From a virus, in IMG/VR virus record IMGVR_UViG_3300032116_000893, positions 1 to 31,229 of that record: a stretch of DNA of 31,229 nucleotides. One strand, written 5' to 3'. The notes beneath the pieces were generated by a model. It saw nothing but the letters and a program-made list of their open reading frames with translations. It ran no database searches and was not told the origin of the DNA. Shown here piece by piece: positions 30,463-31,229 of the stretch; position 1 is the first letter of the stretch; the number at the start of each line of letters is the position of its first letter. The position numbers and the translations under genes were made by a program.

Positions 30463-31229
30463 ATGACAACAATAATCAAACTAAGACGAGATACAGCAGC
30501 TAACTGGACAAGTTCTAATCCAATATTAGCAGCCGGCGAACCAGGACTAGAAACAGATACGCTTAGAGTAAAATACGGTGATGGATCTAATACTTGGGCC
30601 AATCTAGCATATCAAGCAGTTGGTAATGCCACGTTTGCAACAAACGCCGGTACAGCCAATGTTGCAAATCTTGTAGCAGTTGCAAATGTTTCAGGAATAG
30701 GCAACATTGCTACAGTAAATCTTGATGGCAATACAAGTAACGCATTACGAGGTGATGGCTCATTTGGTCCTGTTGACAGTGCTGGTACTAATATAACAAA
30801 CGGCTTGACTGAAGTTAGCATTCCAACGGCAAACGGTAATGTTATAATTAATGTAAATGACGATTCAGCAGAATGGCAATTCACCTCAACTGGTGTGTTG
30901 AATTTACCTAATGGAGGTCAGATTGATAACACTGACAATAACATTGAATTACGTGCCGGCAATAACATAAACTTTGAAGCAACTGGAGTATTAAACATAT
31001 ACACCAACGATGGCAACTATCAATGGCAGTTTGGTGATGATGGTAATCTAACACTGCCAGGCAATACATTCGCAGTTAATTATGCAAATGGTAGTGCTGT
31101 GCCATTAGGTGGCGGTAATGCTACATTCTTAGGTTACAATTATACAATTGGTAATGCAGAAGTAGCAGGTGAATTTGTTATTAGTAATACTAATCCTGCA
31201 AATGTAGGTACATTTTCAATTAATCCAGT
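30463..31229 (+). CDS. Tail-fibre protein with Mtd-like N-terminus, 3' end cut by window edge
   Basis: About 255 codons are visible and the frame is open to the window end. The N-terminus (IIKLRRDTAANWTSSNPILA, then AGEPGLETDTLRVKYGDG and TWANL) matches the Mtd N-terminal type domain found at the start of many phage fibre and tropism proteins, a beta-prism that forms trimers and joins the fibre to the baseplate. Asn/Ala/Gly-rich repeats follow (NATFATNAGTANVANL, TGVLNLPNGGQID). An AGGAAAAATAAA Shine-Dalgarno precedes the ATG. No reverse transcriptase or template repeat is visible here, so this is not evidence for a diversity-generating element. Confidence 0.85.
   Translation, partial: MTTIIKLRRDTAANWTSSNPILAAGEPGLETDTLRVKYGDGSNTWANLAYQAVGNATFATNAGTANVANLVAVANVSGIGNIATVNLDGNTSNALRGDGSFGPVDSAGTNITNGLTEVSIPTANGNVIINVNDDSAEWQFTSTGVLNLPNGGQIDNTDNNIELRAGNNINFEATGVLNIYTNDGNYQWQFGDDGNLTLPGNTFAVNYANGSAVPLGGGNATFLGYNYTIGNAEVAGEFVISNTNPANVGTFSINP

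Noticed and set aside
30463-31229. Diversity-generating retroelement (Mtd-like N-terminus)
   Set aside because: The Mtd-type N-terminal domain is common in fibres without such elements; no reverse transcriptase or variable/template repeat pair is seen in the window.
1-31229. CRISPR arrays, tRNA genes, insertion sequences
   Set aside because: No regularly spaced direct repeats outside fibre coding repeats, no cloverleaf in the short intergenic gaps, and no transposase or terminal inverted repeats were found.
1-31229. Assigning the phage to a cyanobacterial host
   Set aside because: Several genes resemble T4-like cyanophage families, but no photosynthesis or carbon-metabolism host genes are present in the window, and the same families occur in other marine phages.

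Overview
This window looks like a piece of a T4-like marine tailed phage (myovirus) genome. The evidence is: an RFC/gp44-type clamp loader ATPase; a PhoH ATPase; a GroES-like co-chaperonin; a short DnaE-like protein of the kind I associate with T4-like cyanophages; a GH19 endolysin and a 3TM-type holin; several long glycine/asparagine/threonine-rich fibre proteins; and a repeated NATAAATA motif in front of gene blocks, which matches the T4-type late promoter core. The DNA is clearly AT-rich and tightly packed, with frequent ATGA/TGATG/TTGA start-stop overlaps. No photosynthesis gene is present, so the host (cyanobacterium, SAR11-like or other) cannot be decided here. Every gene is on the + strand except phoH. 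No tRNA, CRISPR, IS or att site was seen, and no gene-free stretch exceeds about 110 bases.

Layout. (1) 2-2323: a long, very acidic protein cut by the left edge and closed by a strong terminator. (2) 2391-8366: a late block with fibre/structural proteins and the GH19 endolysin. (3) 8379-11932: small conserved phage genes, the DnaE-like fragment, GroES-like protein, gp44-like clamp loader and a conserved 85-aa protein, ending in a bidirectional terminator shared with (4) phoH, 11942-12775, on the minus strand. (5) 12883-15334: late-promoter-driven small proteins and the holin. (6) 15378-19108: DnaJ, ClpA-type unfoldase and an unknown protein. (7) 19116-24266: two small virion-like proteins followed by three nucleotidyl-transfer enzymes of three different folds and a GT-A glycosyltransferase, closed by a terminator. 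(8) 24324-25550: a second pol-beta-type nucleotidyltransferase behind its own late promoter. (9) 25569-31229: a run of tail-fibre-like proteins, the last cut by the right edge.

How it may work together. The late blocks make virion proteins and lysis enzymes; the block led by a sigma70-like promoter supplies replication and folding functions. DnaJ, ClpA and GroES-like proteins form a phage-carried protein quality-control set that would need host DnaK, ClpP and GroEL. The most unusual feature is the late-promoter-led nucleotidyltransferase cluster. Two of its proteins begin with short sequences ending in hydrophobic-x-E followed by A or G, resembling the capsid-targeting sequences of T4 internal proteins such as Alt. 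I infer that some of these enzymes may be packaged and injected with the DNA; this is a hypothesis. Core promoter elements also lie so close to several start codons that leaderless mRNAs are predicted.
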